11,532 nt of DNA from Actinomycetes bacterium (GTDB taxonomy: Bacteria; Actinomycetota; CALGFH01), in assembly GCA_030146615.1 (NCBI GenBank), contig JASLBL010000358.1, positions 1-11,532 of the forward strand. The letters run 5' to 3'. The translations under genes were made by a program, and so were the position numbers. How positions within the stretch are numbered: position 1 is the stretch's first letter; every line of letters begins with the position of its first letter. A model generated the notes under the pieces. It was not told where the DNA came from. It worked only from the letters and a program-made list of their open reading frames with translations, and did not search any database. Shown in pieces: positions 1 to 6,924 of the stretch.

Positions 1-1
1 C

Positions 2-899
2 CCGGCGGCCGGTCAGGCCCTGGTCAAGCTCAACGAGGGCGTCTCCGGCGGCGGCAACGCCCTGGTCGACCTGGGCGGGCTGCCCCGGCCGGGATCGGCC
101 GAGGAGCCGGCGGCGCTGCGCGAGCGGGTTCTGGCCATGCGCTTCGAGCTCCCCGATATGCCGTTCGACGGGTACGTGGCCAAGCTGGCCGAGCGCGGCG
201 GCATCGTCGAGGAGCTGATCTCGGGCGTGGAGCTCCGCAGCCCCAGCGTGCAGCTGCGGGTCACCCCGCTCGGCGAGGTCGAGCTGCTCTCGACCCACGA
301 CCAGCTCCTGGGCGGCCCCAGCGGCCAGAGCTACCTCGGCTGCCGGTTCCCGGCCGACTTCGCCTACGCCAGGGCGATCAGCGCCGCCGCCACCACCATC
401 GGCCGCCGCCTGGCCCGCGAGGGGGTGCTCGGCCGGTTCGCCATCGACTTCGTGGTCGTCCGCGACACCACCGGCTCCTGGGCCCCGTACGCGATCGAGC
501 TCAACCTCCGCAAGGGCGGCACCACCCACCCGTTCCTGACCCTCCAGTTCCTCACCGACGGCCGCTACGACCCGGCGACCGCCCTGTTCGTCACCCCCGG
601 CGGCCGCGAGAAGCACCTGGTCGCCACCGACCACCTCGAGGACCCGCGGCTGCGCGGCCTGCGCCACGACGACCTGTTCGACATCGTCGCCCGGCACGGC
701 CTCCACTTCGACCAGGCCCGCCAGACCGGCGTCGTCTTCCACATGATCAGCTGCCTGAGCGAGCACGGCCGGGTCGGCACTGACCGCCGTCGGCGACACC
801 CCGGCCCAGGCCGACGCCACCTACCGCCGGGCCGAGCGGATCCTGCTCGAGGAGGCCCGCTCGGCCTTGGCCGACCCGGTCCTGCTCGACAGTCCGTGA
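2..899 (+). pseudogene. PGM1-type ATP-grasp peptide ligase, 5'-partial and frameshifted
   Basis: This is the C-terminal part of an ATP-grasp ligase resembling the PGM1 (pheganomycin peptide ligase) family, which joins a carboxylate to an amine using ATP. The gene enters from the left edge in frame, reading VKLNEGVSGGGNA, an ATP-grasp nucleotide-binding segment. It continues through FAIDFVVV and AIELNLRKGGTTHPF, where the E-x-N pair is the usual metal-binding feature, and then the C-terminal segment HGLHFDQARQTGVVFHM. The frame is good through codon 776-778 (GRVG). After that it gives only an Arg/Pro-rich tail ending at 932-934. Skipping the A at 779 restores a family-like end (LTAVGDTPAQADATYRRAER) that stops at TGA 897-899. 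I infer a one-base insertion, from either sequencing error or recent inactivation. There is no slippery sequence to suggest programmed frameshifting. The start lies outside the window. If the shift is real, the product has an aberrant C-terminus of about 51 residues. Family assignment is from recalled motifs. Confidence 0.72.
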
Positions 900-916
900 C
901 CCGGCGACGGGCCGGG
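900..916. terminator. GC hairpin between convergent genes, possible bidirectional terminator
   Basis: CCCGGC (900-905) and GCCGGG (911-916) form a perfect 6-bp stem with a 5-nt loop. It begins right after the restored stop at 899 and lies 22 bases from the permease stop on the other strand. No T-tract follows on either strand, so it would have to be a U-less hairpin of the kind proposed in high-GC actinobacteria. The position between convergent stops supports the role; the sequence alone does not prove it. Confidence 0.35.
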
Positions 917-938
917 AGCAGCCCCGAACGCTAGCCGA

Positions 939-2522
939 TCAGGGTGCCGGGGTCTCCTTGACGGTGGTCTCGGTGTCGATGTCGGCGACGCGGGTGGTGC
1001 CGTAGCCCTCGCGCTGGGGCAGGCCGTGCTCGCCGCGGGTCATGGCGAACTCCTCCTCGGGGGAGAGCACCAGGCGGTTCCGGCCCGAGACGGCGAAGTA
1101 GATGATCCCGAGCAGGAAGTAGACGAGGGTCCCGTACACGCCCGGCCGGTAGTCGGAGTTGGAGTACAGCGAGATCAGCGAGACCAGCGCGATCACCCCG
1201 GCCACGGCCGCGCCCCACTCGCCGACCGGGCTGCGGTAGGGCCGCTCGATGTTCGGGTACTTGCGGCGCAGCAGGATGAACGACAGGCACTGCATGAAGT
1301 AGGAGATGACGGCGCCGAACACGGCCATGTAGAGCAGCGCCCCAACGATCCGGCCGGCCAGGGCGCCCTCGCGCTGGCCCAGCTCGTAGATCAGCACGGC
1401 CAAGGCGTAGCCGACGACCGCGCCCGCAATCAGGGCCCGGTGGGGGGTGTTGCGGGTGCCGTGGGTGACCGACAGCCACTTCGGGAAGTACCCGGCCCGC
1501 GACAGCGAGTAGGTGTTGCGGCCGTAGGCGTAGATGATGGTGAAGAAGCTGGCGATCAGGCCCGTCAGCCCGATCAGGGCCAGCACCTCGGCCGCCGTGC
1601 CCTCGCCGAACACGGCCTTGAAGCCGTCGAACAGCGGGGTGGCCGAGGTGCCGATACTGGCCGCGCCCCCGTCGACCCCGGTGTTGAGGAGCAGCACCCC
1701 CATGCCGGTGACGACCAGGGTGACCAGGCCCCAGATGGTCGCCCGGGGAACGTCGCGGGCCGGGTCGTGCGACTCCTCGGCCGCCAGTGGCAACTCCTCG
1801 ATGGCCAGGTAGAACCAGATGGCGAACGGGATGGCCGGGAAGATGCCGGCGATCCCCTTGGGCAGGAAGCTGGAGCCGCCCTCCTCGGGCGGGATGTTGG
1901 TCCACAGGCTGGTGTCGAGCTTGCCCGAGGCCAGCACCGAGATGAAGAAGAAGGCGAGGATCCCCAGGGCGAGGATGTTGATGACCACGGTGAACCGCAT
2001 GGTGGCCTCGATGCCGATGATGTTGATCGACACGAAGACCACGTAGAAGACCGCCCACCAGGTCACCGGGCTGTTCCACCACGGGCTGCCGGCGATGTCG
2101 AACAGGCCTCCGACGATGTCGTGCATCAGGAAGCCCATCGCCCCCACGACCACGGCCGGGGTGATCACGTACTCCATGTTCTCGGCCAGCCCGGTGATGA
2201 ACCCGCCCCACGGGCCCATGGCCGAGCGGGCGAAGGAGTAGGCGCCGCCGGTGTGGGGGAGGGCCGGCGACATCTCGGCGATGGAGAAGCACAGCCCGAA
2301 GTACATGATCGTGATGACGGCCGTGGCGATCAGCAGCCCGCCGAACCCGCCGGCGTCCAGCCCCAGGTTCCAGCCGTAGAAGTCGCCGGAGATGACCGCC
2401 GCCACCCCCAGTGACCACAGCGACCAGAAGGCCGCGTGCCGGCGCAGCTGGCGCTTGCCGAAGTAGTCCTCGCCGGCCTCCTCGTAACTCACCGAGCCGA
2501 CTCGGCGTCGCTCCTGGGCCAC
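939..2522 (-). CDS. APC-superfamily permease, ethanolamine-permease type
   Basis: This is a 527-residue integral membrane transporter of the amino acid-polyamine-organocation superfamily. It should import a small amine, amino acid or related solute across the cytoplasmic membrane, probably driven by an ion gradient. The N-terminal soluble tail (about 30 residues) leads into the first helix, whose broken segment reads VISGDFYGWNLGL (about 43-55). That stretch, and the following GGLLIATAVITIMYF and ALPHTGGAYSFARSAMGPWGG segments, closely resemble ethanolamine permeases of the Eat type. About 12 hydrophobic segments are visible, followed by a charged C-terminal tail of about 55 residues. I chose the GTG at 2522 because AAGGGGG (2530-2536) sits 7 nt upstream; the next in-frame GTG (2492) has no ribosome-binding site. 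It is divergent from a GntR regulator with which it shares a control region, so it is probably the uptake step of the neighbouring catabolic operon. Ethanolamine itself is uncertain as substrate, since no ethanolamine ammonia-lyase is nearby. Confidence 0.9.
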   Translation of the reverse strand: MAQERRRVGSVSYEEAGEDYFGKRQLRRHAAFWSLWSLGVAAVISGDFYGWNLGLDAGGFGGLLIATAVITIMYFGLCFSIAEMSPALPHTGGAYSFARSAMGPWGGFITGLAENMEYVITPAVVVGAMGFLMHDIVGGLFDIAGSPWWNSPVTWWAVFYVVFVSINIIGIEATMRFTVVINILALGILAFFFISVLASGKLDTSLWTNIPPEEGGSSFLPKGIAGIFPAIPFAIWFYLAIEELPLAAEESHDPARDVPRATIWGLVTLVVTGMGVLLLNTGVDGGAASIGTSATPLFDGFKAVFGEGTAAEVLALIGLTGLIASFFTIIYAYGRNTYSLSRAGYFPKWLSVTHGTRNTPHRALIAGAVVGYALAVLIYELGQREGALAGRIVGALLYMAVFGAVISYFMQCLSFILLRRKYPNIERPYRSPVGEWGAAVAGVIALVSLISLYSNSDYRPGVYGTLVYFLLGIIYFAVSGRNRLVLSPEEEFAMTRGEHGLPQREGYGTTRVADIDTETTVKETPAP

Positions 2523-2529
2523 GTCGCAA

Positions 2530-2536
2530 CCCCCTT
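2530..2536 (-). promoter_or_regulatory. Shine-Dalgarno site of the permease
   Basis: On the minus strand this reads AAGGGGG, 7 nt before the GTG at 2522-2520. It decides the start against the long antisense-overlapping ORF extension upstream and against the GTG ten codons downstream. Confidence 0.65.
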
Positions 2537-2571
2537 GCTCGTCGTCGCGCGGCAAGGCCGCGTTACGGGGA

Positions 2572-2589
2572 AGTTGTCTGACATTACTG
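2572..2589. promoter_or_regulatory. Operator-like site 1 (permease side)
   Basis: AGTTGTCTGACATTACTG contains the perfect 9-bp palindrome TGTC-T-GACA (2575-2583). It shares its first 11 bases with site 2 near the regulator start. It lies about 12-20 nt downstream of the predicted permease transcription start, where a bound repressor would block initiation or elongation. The symmetry resembles GntR-family operators. Binding by the adjacent regulator is inferred. Confidence 0.55.
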
Positions 2590-2601
2590 GACGATGGGCG
2601 G

Positions 2602-2630
2602 ATCGTAAGTGTGCTTCTGCACCGAGTCAA
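2602..2630 (-). promoter_or_regulatory. Sigma-70-type promoter of the permease
   Basis: On the minus strand TTGACT (2630-2625) and TACGAT (2607-2602) are separated by exactly 17 nt. The -35 matches consensus in five of six positions and the -10 fits TAnnnT. The predicted start is near 2595, giving a leader of about 70 nt that carries operator-like site 1 and the Shine-Dalgarno site. Confidence 0.55.
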
Positions 2631-2635
2631 GCTCC

Positions 2636-2666
2636 TTGACCCTGGCTGAGTTGTCTGACGTATACT
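2636..2666 (+). promoter_or_regulatory. Promoter of the GntR-aldolase-dehydrogenase-kinase operon
   Basis: TTGACC (2636-2641) and TATACT (2661-2666) form a -35/-10 pair with a long 19-nt spacer. Only 10 nt separate the -10 from the ATG at 2677 and there is no Shine-Dalgarno sequence, so the transcript is probably leaderless or nearly so. Operator-like site 2 covers part of the spacer and the -10. The -35 may be another hexamer, as the spacing is not optimal. Confidence 0.5.
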
Positions 2667-2667
2667 G
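2649..2667. promoter_or_regulatory. Operator-like site 2 (regulator side)
   Basis: AGTTGTCTGACGTATACTG is a near copy of site 1, identical over the first 11 bases. Centre-to-centre distance is 77 bp. It overlaps the -10 element of the regulator's own promoter, which suggests autorepression. Confidence 0.55.
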
Positions 2668-2676
2668 CTGGCCAGC

Positions 2677-3444
2677 ATGCAGAGGCCACAGCGGGCAACC
2701 GGGGCGCGACCACGGCTGCGCTCGGTCTCGGTCCAGGACGAGCTCAAGCAGCGGATCGACCGGGGAGAGCTCCCCGCCGGGACCCGCCTGCCCTCCGAGC
2801 CGGAGCTGGCCGCCGAGCTCCAAGTGTCGCGGGCGACCCTGCGCGAGGCCCTCCGGACGATGGAGCTCGAGGGCCTGCTCCGGCGCCGCCAGGGCTCGGG
2901 CACCTTCGTCGCCGAGCACCCCCGGATGGCCAACAGCCTCGACGTGAACTTCGGGGTCACCGACGCCATCCGGGCCGCTGGCATGACCCCCGGGATCGCC
3001 CACGGCCGCCACTGGGTCGAGCCGGCCTCGGCCGGCGAGGCGGCCCTGCTGGAGCTCGAGCCGGGCCAGGACATCCTGGTGATCGAGCGGGTGCGGACCG
3101 CCGAGGGCAGCCCGGTGGTGCTGTCGCGCGACCTGGTCCCGAGCCGGCTGGTCGAGGGCCGCGACCTGGTCGTCGAGGCGATGCTGGAACGATCCATCTA
3201 CGACGTGCTGGAGCGCGACCTCGGCATCGTCATCCACCACGGCGTGGCCCGGTTCCGGCCGGTGCGGGCCGACCACGCCGTCGCCGGCCGCCTCGGGGTG
3301 TCCCGGGGCGAGCTCCTGCTCTACCTCTGGCAGGTCGACTACGCCCAGGACGGCACGCCGGTGATCTCGTCGCACGAGTTCCACCTTGCCGACGCGTTCG
3401 ATTTCACGGTGGTCCGGCGGGGCCCCGGAAGGAGGCTCACATGA
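2677..3444 (+). CDS. GntR-family regulator, HutC/UTRA subfamily
   Basis: This is a 255-residue cytoplasmic transcription factor. Residues about 14-80 form the GntR winged helix (LPSEPELAAELQVSRATLREAL, recognition helix about 51-63, then the wing RRRQGSGTFV). Residues about 95-245 form a UTRA ligand-binding domain, seen in ERVRTAEGSPVVLSRDLVP and in the final strand VISSHEFHLAD. HutC-type members usually repress catabolic operons and let go when they bind a pathway substrate or intermediate, often a sugar phosphate or carboxylate. The ATG has no Shine-Dalgarno sequence and lies 10 nt from a -10 element. Its stop overlaps the aldolase start (ATGA at 3441-3444), so the regulator is the first gene of the operon it probably controls. 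Two operator-like sites in the divergent spacer are its likely targets. The inducer is unknown. Confidence 0.93.
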   Translation: MQRPQRATGARPRLRSVSVQDELKQRIDRGELPAGTRLPSEPELAAELQVSRATLREALRTMELEGLLRRRQGSGTFVAEHPRMANSLDVNFGVTDAIRAAGMTPGIAHGRHWVEPASAGEAALLELEPGQDILVIERVRTAEGSPVVLSRDLVPSRLVEGRDLVVEAMLERSIYDVLERDLGIVIHHGVARFRPVRADHAVAGRLGVSRGELLLYLWQVDYAQDGTPVISSHEFHLADAFDFTVVRRGPGRRLT

Positions 3445-4295
3445 CGGCAGCGACCGCCACCACCCAGGTCGGCACGGCGATGCGCCTCAAGCGGGTGGTC
3501 GACCCGGCCGGGGTCTCGATCATCTGCGCCCTCGACCACGGCATGACCTCGCCGACGTTCCTGGAGCCGCTGGCCGGCATCGGCGCCCGCACCGCCGAGG
3601 TCGTGGCCGGCGGGGCCAACGTCATCATGATGTCCAAGGGCATGATCCGGCTGGCCGAGCCGGCCTTCTCACCCACGACCTCGCTGGCCCTGCTGCTCTC
3701 GGCCTCGGCCAACCCGGCCGACCCGGCCCCCGAGATCGTGCAGGTCGCCCAGGTGGAGGAGGCCCTGCGGCTCGGGGCCGACGCCGTGGTGCTGTTCTGC
3801 GCCCTCGGCGGCGACACCGAGGCCGGGATGATCCGGACCCTGGCCGGGATCGGAGCCGAGTGCGCGGCCATGGGCATGCCGCTGATCGCCGAGGCCGAGT
3901 TCCCGACCACCTACGCCGCCGTCGAGCAGCTCAAGGAGCAGTACGGCTTCGAGTACCTGCGGCGCAACGTGCGGCTCTGCGCCGAGCTCGGGGCCGACAT
4001 CGTCAAGACCAACTGGCCCGGTGACGGCGACTCGTTCGCCCGCCTGGTCGAGGCGGCCGCCGGCATCCCCCTGGTCCTGGCCGGCGGCTCCCGCCTGGGG
4101 GACCGGGAGCTGCTCCAGCGGATGGAGGCGGCCACCGCGGCCGGCGGCATCGGCTGCTCGGTGGGCCGCAACATCTTCATGCACCGCTCCCCGGAGGCCA
4201 TCACCCGGGCCCTGGCCCGGGTCATCCGCGAGCGGTGGAACGCCGACAAGGCCTTTGACGAGCTGCAGGAGACGGCGCCGGAGGACGCGCCGTGA
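3441..4295 (+). CDS. Class I aldolase, DeoC/FbaB/LsrF family
   Basis: This 284-residue TIM-barrel enzyme belongs to the family that contains archaeal-type class I fructose-bisphosphate aldolase, LacD-like tagatose-bisphosphate aldolase and LsrF. These use a Schiff-base lysine to cleave or exchange a phosphorylated keto compound. Visible marks are ALDHG (30-34) on an early strand, GADIVKTNWPGD with the likely Schiff-base Lys189, LAGGSRLGDRE (213-223) and SVGRNIFMH (240-248); the last two supply the phosphate-binding loops. The C-terminal helix (RNIFMHRSPEAITRALARVI) resembles LsrF. The ATG overlaps the regulator stop by 4 nt, with AAGGAGG (3429-3435) 5 nt upstream, and the stop overlaps the dehydrogenase start by 4 nt. 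Cleaving the product of the downstream kinase is a natural role, giving a triose or C2/C3 fragment for central metabolism. Exact substrate and reaction are not determinable. Length is normal for the family. Confidence 0.85.
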   Translation: MTAATATTQVGTAMRLKRVVDPAGVSIICALDHGMTSPTFLEPLAGIGARTAEVVAGGANVIMMSKGMIRLAEPAFSPTTSLALLLSASANPADPAPEIVQVAQVEEALRLGADAVVLFCALGGDTEAGMIRTLAGIGAECAAMGMPLIAEAEFPTTYAAVEQLKEQYGFEYLRRNVRLCAELGADIVKTNWPGDGDSFARLVEAAAGIPLVLAGGSRLGDRELLQRMEAATAAGGIGCSVGRNIFMHRSPEAITRALARVIRERWNADKAFDELQETAPEDAP

Positions 4296-5344
4296 GGGCG
4301 GCCTTCATGACCGGCCGGAACCAGGTCGAGGTCCGGGAGGCCGACGAGCCGGCGCTCGACCCCCGCGGGGCGATCTTGCGGGTCGAGGCGTGCGGCATCT
4401 GCGGCACCGACGCCCGCACCTTCTTCAACGGCGACCCGCGGGCCCCGGCCCCCTGGGTCCTCGGGCACGAGCCGGTCGGGATCCTGGAGCGGGTCGGGCC
4501 GGACGCCGACCTGCCCCCGGGGGTGGCGGCCGGCGGCCGGGTGTTCCTCGGCTCGATCCTCACCTGCGGCCAGTGCCTCCAGTGCACCGACGGGCGCCAG
4601 AACCTCTGCGAGCACCACCTGCTGTACGGCTACGACCCGTTCCCTGGGGCCTATGCCGAGCTGGCCGCCGTGCCCCCGATCGCCGTCACCAACCTCATCC
4701 CCCTCCCGCCCGACCTGCCCCCGGAGCTGGCCACGGTGGTCGACCCCTTCGCCTGCGCCCTCAACGGGATCGAGGTCCTGGACGTCGGCCTCGGCGACAC
4801 CGTGCTGATCCTGGGCGCCGGCCCGATCGGGTGCTGGCAGGCGGTCATGGCCCGGGACCGGGGCGCCGGGCGGGTGCTGCTCTGCGACGTCAACCGTCAC
4901 CGCGTCGAGCTGGCGTGCGAGGCGGTGGGCGGCTTCGTCGACGACGCCTGGGTCGCCGGGGAGGACAACGGGCTGGCCGGCCTGCTCGAGCGGACCGGCG
5001 GCGCCGGGGCCGAACGGATCAGCGTGGCCGCCCCCTCCAAGCAGGCCCAGCAGGCGGCCCTGGAGATGGCGGCCAAGCGGGCCCGGGTGGTGTACTTCGC
5101 CGGCCTGCCCAAGCACGACCCGGTGAGCCCCCTCGACATGAACCAGCTCCACTACAAGGAGCTGGCCATCCTCGGCGCCTACGGGGCCACCAGGCGCCAG
5201 TACCGGATCACCATGGCCTACCTCGACCGGCGCCGGGACGAGCTGGCCCCGGTCGTCACCCACCAGTTCCCCCTGGACAGGATCGGCGAGGCGTTCGAGA
5301 CCATCCGCTCCGGCGAGGGGCTGAAGATGGTGGTCGTGCCATGA
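4292..5344 (+). CDS. Zinc-dependent medium-chain dehydrogenase (threonine/sorbitol DH-like)
   Basis: This is a 350-residue cytoplasmic MDR-family oxidoreductase that oxidises a secondary alcohol, or reduces the ketone, with a nicotinamide cofactor. CGICGTD (34-40) and GHE (58-60) supply the catalytic zinc ligands Cys37, His59 and Glu60. Cys92, Cys95, Cys98 and Cys106 form the structural-zinc lobe (C-x2-C-x2-C-x7-C). GAGPIG (175-180) is the Rossmann loop, and Asp199 at the end of the next strand favours NAD+ over NADP+. The GTG start at 4292 overlaps the aldolase stop (GTGA) and has GGAGG (4280-4284) 7 nt upstream. The stop overlaps the kinase start. In the operon it probably converts an alcohol or polyol into the keto compound used by the kinase and aldolase. 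It resembles polyol and threonine dehydrogenases generally; I cannot name the substrate. All zinc ligands are intact. Confidence 0.88.
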   Translation: MRAAFMTGRNQVEVREADEPALDPRGAILRVEACGICGTDARTFFNGDPRAPAPWVLGHEPVGILERVGPDADLPPGVAAGGRVFLGSILTCGQCLQCTDGRQNLCEHHLLYGYDPFPGAYAELAAVPPIAVTNLIPLPPDLPPELATVVDPFACALNGIEVLDVGLGDTVLILGAGPIGCWQAVMARDRGAGRVLLCDVNRHRVELACEAVGGFVDDAWVAGEDNGLAGLLERTGGAGAERISVAAPSKQAQQAALEMAAKRARVVYFAGLPKHDPVSPLDMNQLHYKELAILGAYGATRRQYRITMAYLDRRRDELAPVVTHQFPLDRIGEAFETIRSGEGLKMVVVP

Positions 5345-6879
5345 CCGGACCGTATGTGATCGGCTGCGACGTCGGCAGCCAGGGCACCAACGCCGCCCTG
5401 TACGCCGCCGACGGCCGGCTGGTGGCCTCCGCCTACGAGCCCTACGACGTCTTCTACCCCCATCCGACCTGGGCCGAGCAGGACCCCCGCCTGTGGACGG
5501 CCGCGCTCTACGCCGGCATCGCCCGGCTGCTGGCCGAGGCCCCCGACGGCCCGTCGGCGGTCAAGGGGCTGTCGTTCGGGTCGCAGCTGGACGGGATGGT
5601 GGTGTGCGACGCCGGCGGCGAGCCACTGCGCCCGGCCATGATCTGGATGGACCGGCGGGCCGAGCCGCAGGCCGCCGCCGTCGCCGGCACGCTGTCGCCG
5701 GCCGACTTCTACCACCACACCGGCGCCAACCTGGACTCCTCCCACGCCGTGTTCAAGGCCCTGTGGGTCCGCGACCAGGAGCCGGAGGTCTTCGCCAAGG
5801 CCGTCCACCTGATGCCGCCCGGGTCCTACGTGCTGCGCGAGGCGGCCGGGGTGCTGGCCGTCGACTGGTCGAACGCCTCCTCCCTGGCCCTGCTCGACCC
5901 GCGGACCCGGACCTGGTCGGCCCCGGTGGTCGACGCCGTCGGCATCGACCCGGCGATGCTCCCCGAGCTCGCCCCCGGGACCCAGGCCGTCGGGCCGGTC
6001 ACCCGGGCCTTCGCCGAGCGGACCGGCCTGTCCCCGGACACCGTGGTGGTGGTCGGGGCCGGGGACGAGATGGCGGCCACCCTCGGCGCCGGTGTGTTCG
6101 CCCCCGGCGAGGTGTGCGACGTCGCCGGCACCGCCGAGCCCGTGTGCGCCGCCTCCGCCACCCCTGGCGAGGATCCGGCCATGCTGGTCGAGTGCCACCC
6201 CCACGCCGACCCCGACGTGTGGCTGCTGGAGAACCCGGGGTTCGTCTCGGGCGGCAACTTCCGCTGGTGGCGGGACCAGTTCGCCCCGGTCGAGCGCGAC
6301 GCCGAGGCCAGCGGCGGGGGCGACGCCTACGACCTGCTCACCGGCCCGGCCGCCGAGATCCCTCCCGGCGCCGAGGGCCTGGTGTTCCTCCCCTGCATGC
6401 AGGGGGCCATGGCCCCCGAGTGGAACGGCGCCGCCCGCGGGGTCTTCTATGGCCTCACCCTGGCCCACACCAGGGCCCACATGACCAGGGCCCTGCTGGA
6501 GGGCAGCGCCTTCGCCCTGCGCGACATCCTCGAGGGCATGGGCAACGCCGGCCTGGACGTCCGCCGCCTCACCATCGTCGGCGGCGGGGCCAAGGGCCCC
6601 CTGTGGCGCCAGATCAAGGCCGACGTCACCGGCCTCCCGGTCCGGGTCCCGACCAGCGTCGAGACCACCGCCACCGGCGCCGCCATCCTGGCCGCCGTCG
6701 GCGCCGGCGTCCACGCGACCGTCGCCGAGGCCGTGTCCGCGTTCGTCGACTACCAGCCGGACGAGCACGTCCCCGATCCCGAGCGCCACCAGCAGTACAC
6801 CGCCGCCTACCGCCGCTACCGCGAGGTCTACTTCGCCCTCAAGCCGGTGTTCGAGCGCTCGGGTTACGGAACGGGATGA
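5341..6879 (+). CDS. FGGY-family carbohydrate kinase, xylulokinase-like
   Basis: This 512-residue kinase transfers phosphate from ATP to a sugar or polyol hydroxyl. The first actin-like domain opens with GCDVGSQGTNAAL (8-20), the ATP phosphate-binding loop with Asp10. AMIWMDRRAEPQA matches the xylulokinase-type substrate region. GAGDEMAATLG carries the likely catalytic base Asp242, and VGGGAKGPLWRQIKAD (from 413) is the adenine-binding signature of the second domain. The usual xylulokinase motif GQMHG is replaced by SQLDG (81-85), so D-xylulose is probably not the natural substrate. The ATG at 5341 overlaps the dehydrogenase stop (ATGA). The nearby ribosome-binding site is weak, suggesting translational coupling. 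A longer in-frame reading from 4021 runs through the dehydrogenase gene and is not real. It is the last gene of the operon; the next gene is convergent, and I see no strong terminator in the 45-nt gap. Confidence 0.9.
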   Translation: MTGPYVIGCDVGSQGTNAALYAADGRLVASAYEPYDVFYPHPTWAEQDPRLWTAALYAGIARLLAEAPDGPSAVKGLSFGSQLDGMVVCDAGGEPLRPAMIWMDRRAEPQAAAVAGTLSPADFYHHTGANLDSSHAVFKALWVRDQEPEVFAKAVHLMPPGSYVLREAAGVLAVDWSNASSLALLDPRTRTWSAPVVDAVGIDPAMLPELAPGTQAVGPVTRAFAERTGLSPDTVVVVGAGDEMAATLGAGVFAPGEVCDVAGTAEPVCAASATPGEDPAMLVECHPHADPDVWLLENPGFVSGGNFRWWRDQFAPVERDAEASGGGDAYDLLTGPAAEIPPGAEGLVFLPCMQGAMAPEWNGAARGVFYGLTLAHTRAHMTRALLEGSAFALRDILEGMGNAGLDVRRLTIVGGGAKGPLWRQIKADVTGLPVRVPTSVETTATGAAILAAVGAGVHATVAEAVSAFVDYQPDEHVPDPERHQQYTAAYRRYREVYFALKPVFERSGYGTG

Positions 6880-6924
6880 CCGCGGCCGTGCGGGCGCTGG
6901 GAGGCGCTGGCCGGCATCGTCGCC

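Noticed and set aside
776..784. Programmed ribosomal frameshift in the PGM1-like gene.
   Set aside because: No slippery heptamer, no stop codon at the shift point and no downstream stimulatory structure evident; a simple indel explains it.
1026..2414. Long plus-strand open frame opposite the permease.
   Set aside because: Composition is Gly/Asp/His/Gln-rich as expected from the antisense of GC-rich coding DNA; no domain or ribosome-binding site.
2523..3197. Extension of the permease frame upstream to an ATG at 3197 (752-residue reading).
   Set aside because: The extra 225 residues are Arg/Ser-rich, run antisense through the GntR gene and across the divergent promoters; the GTG at 2522 has a proper ribosome-binding site.
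3911..5263. Long minus-strand open frame over aldolase, dehydrogenase and the spacer between them.
   Set aside because: Shadow of two well-supported genes, with no recognisable motif.
4021..5340. Upstream extension of the kinase frame giving a 952-residue reading.
   Set aside because: The added part is Arg/Pro-rich low complexity lying over the dehydrogenase gene; the FGGY fold begins right at the ATG at 5341.
6893..6910. Two copies of GGCGCTGG in the gap between kinase and DUF1801.
   Set aside because: Too short in such GC-rich DNA to mean much, and they do not form a convincing hairpin or terminator.
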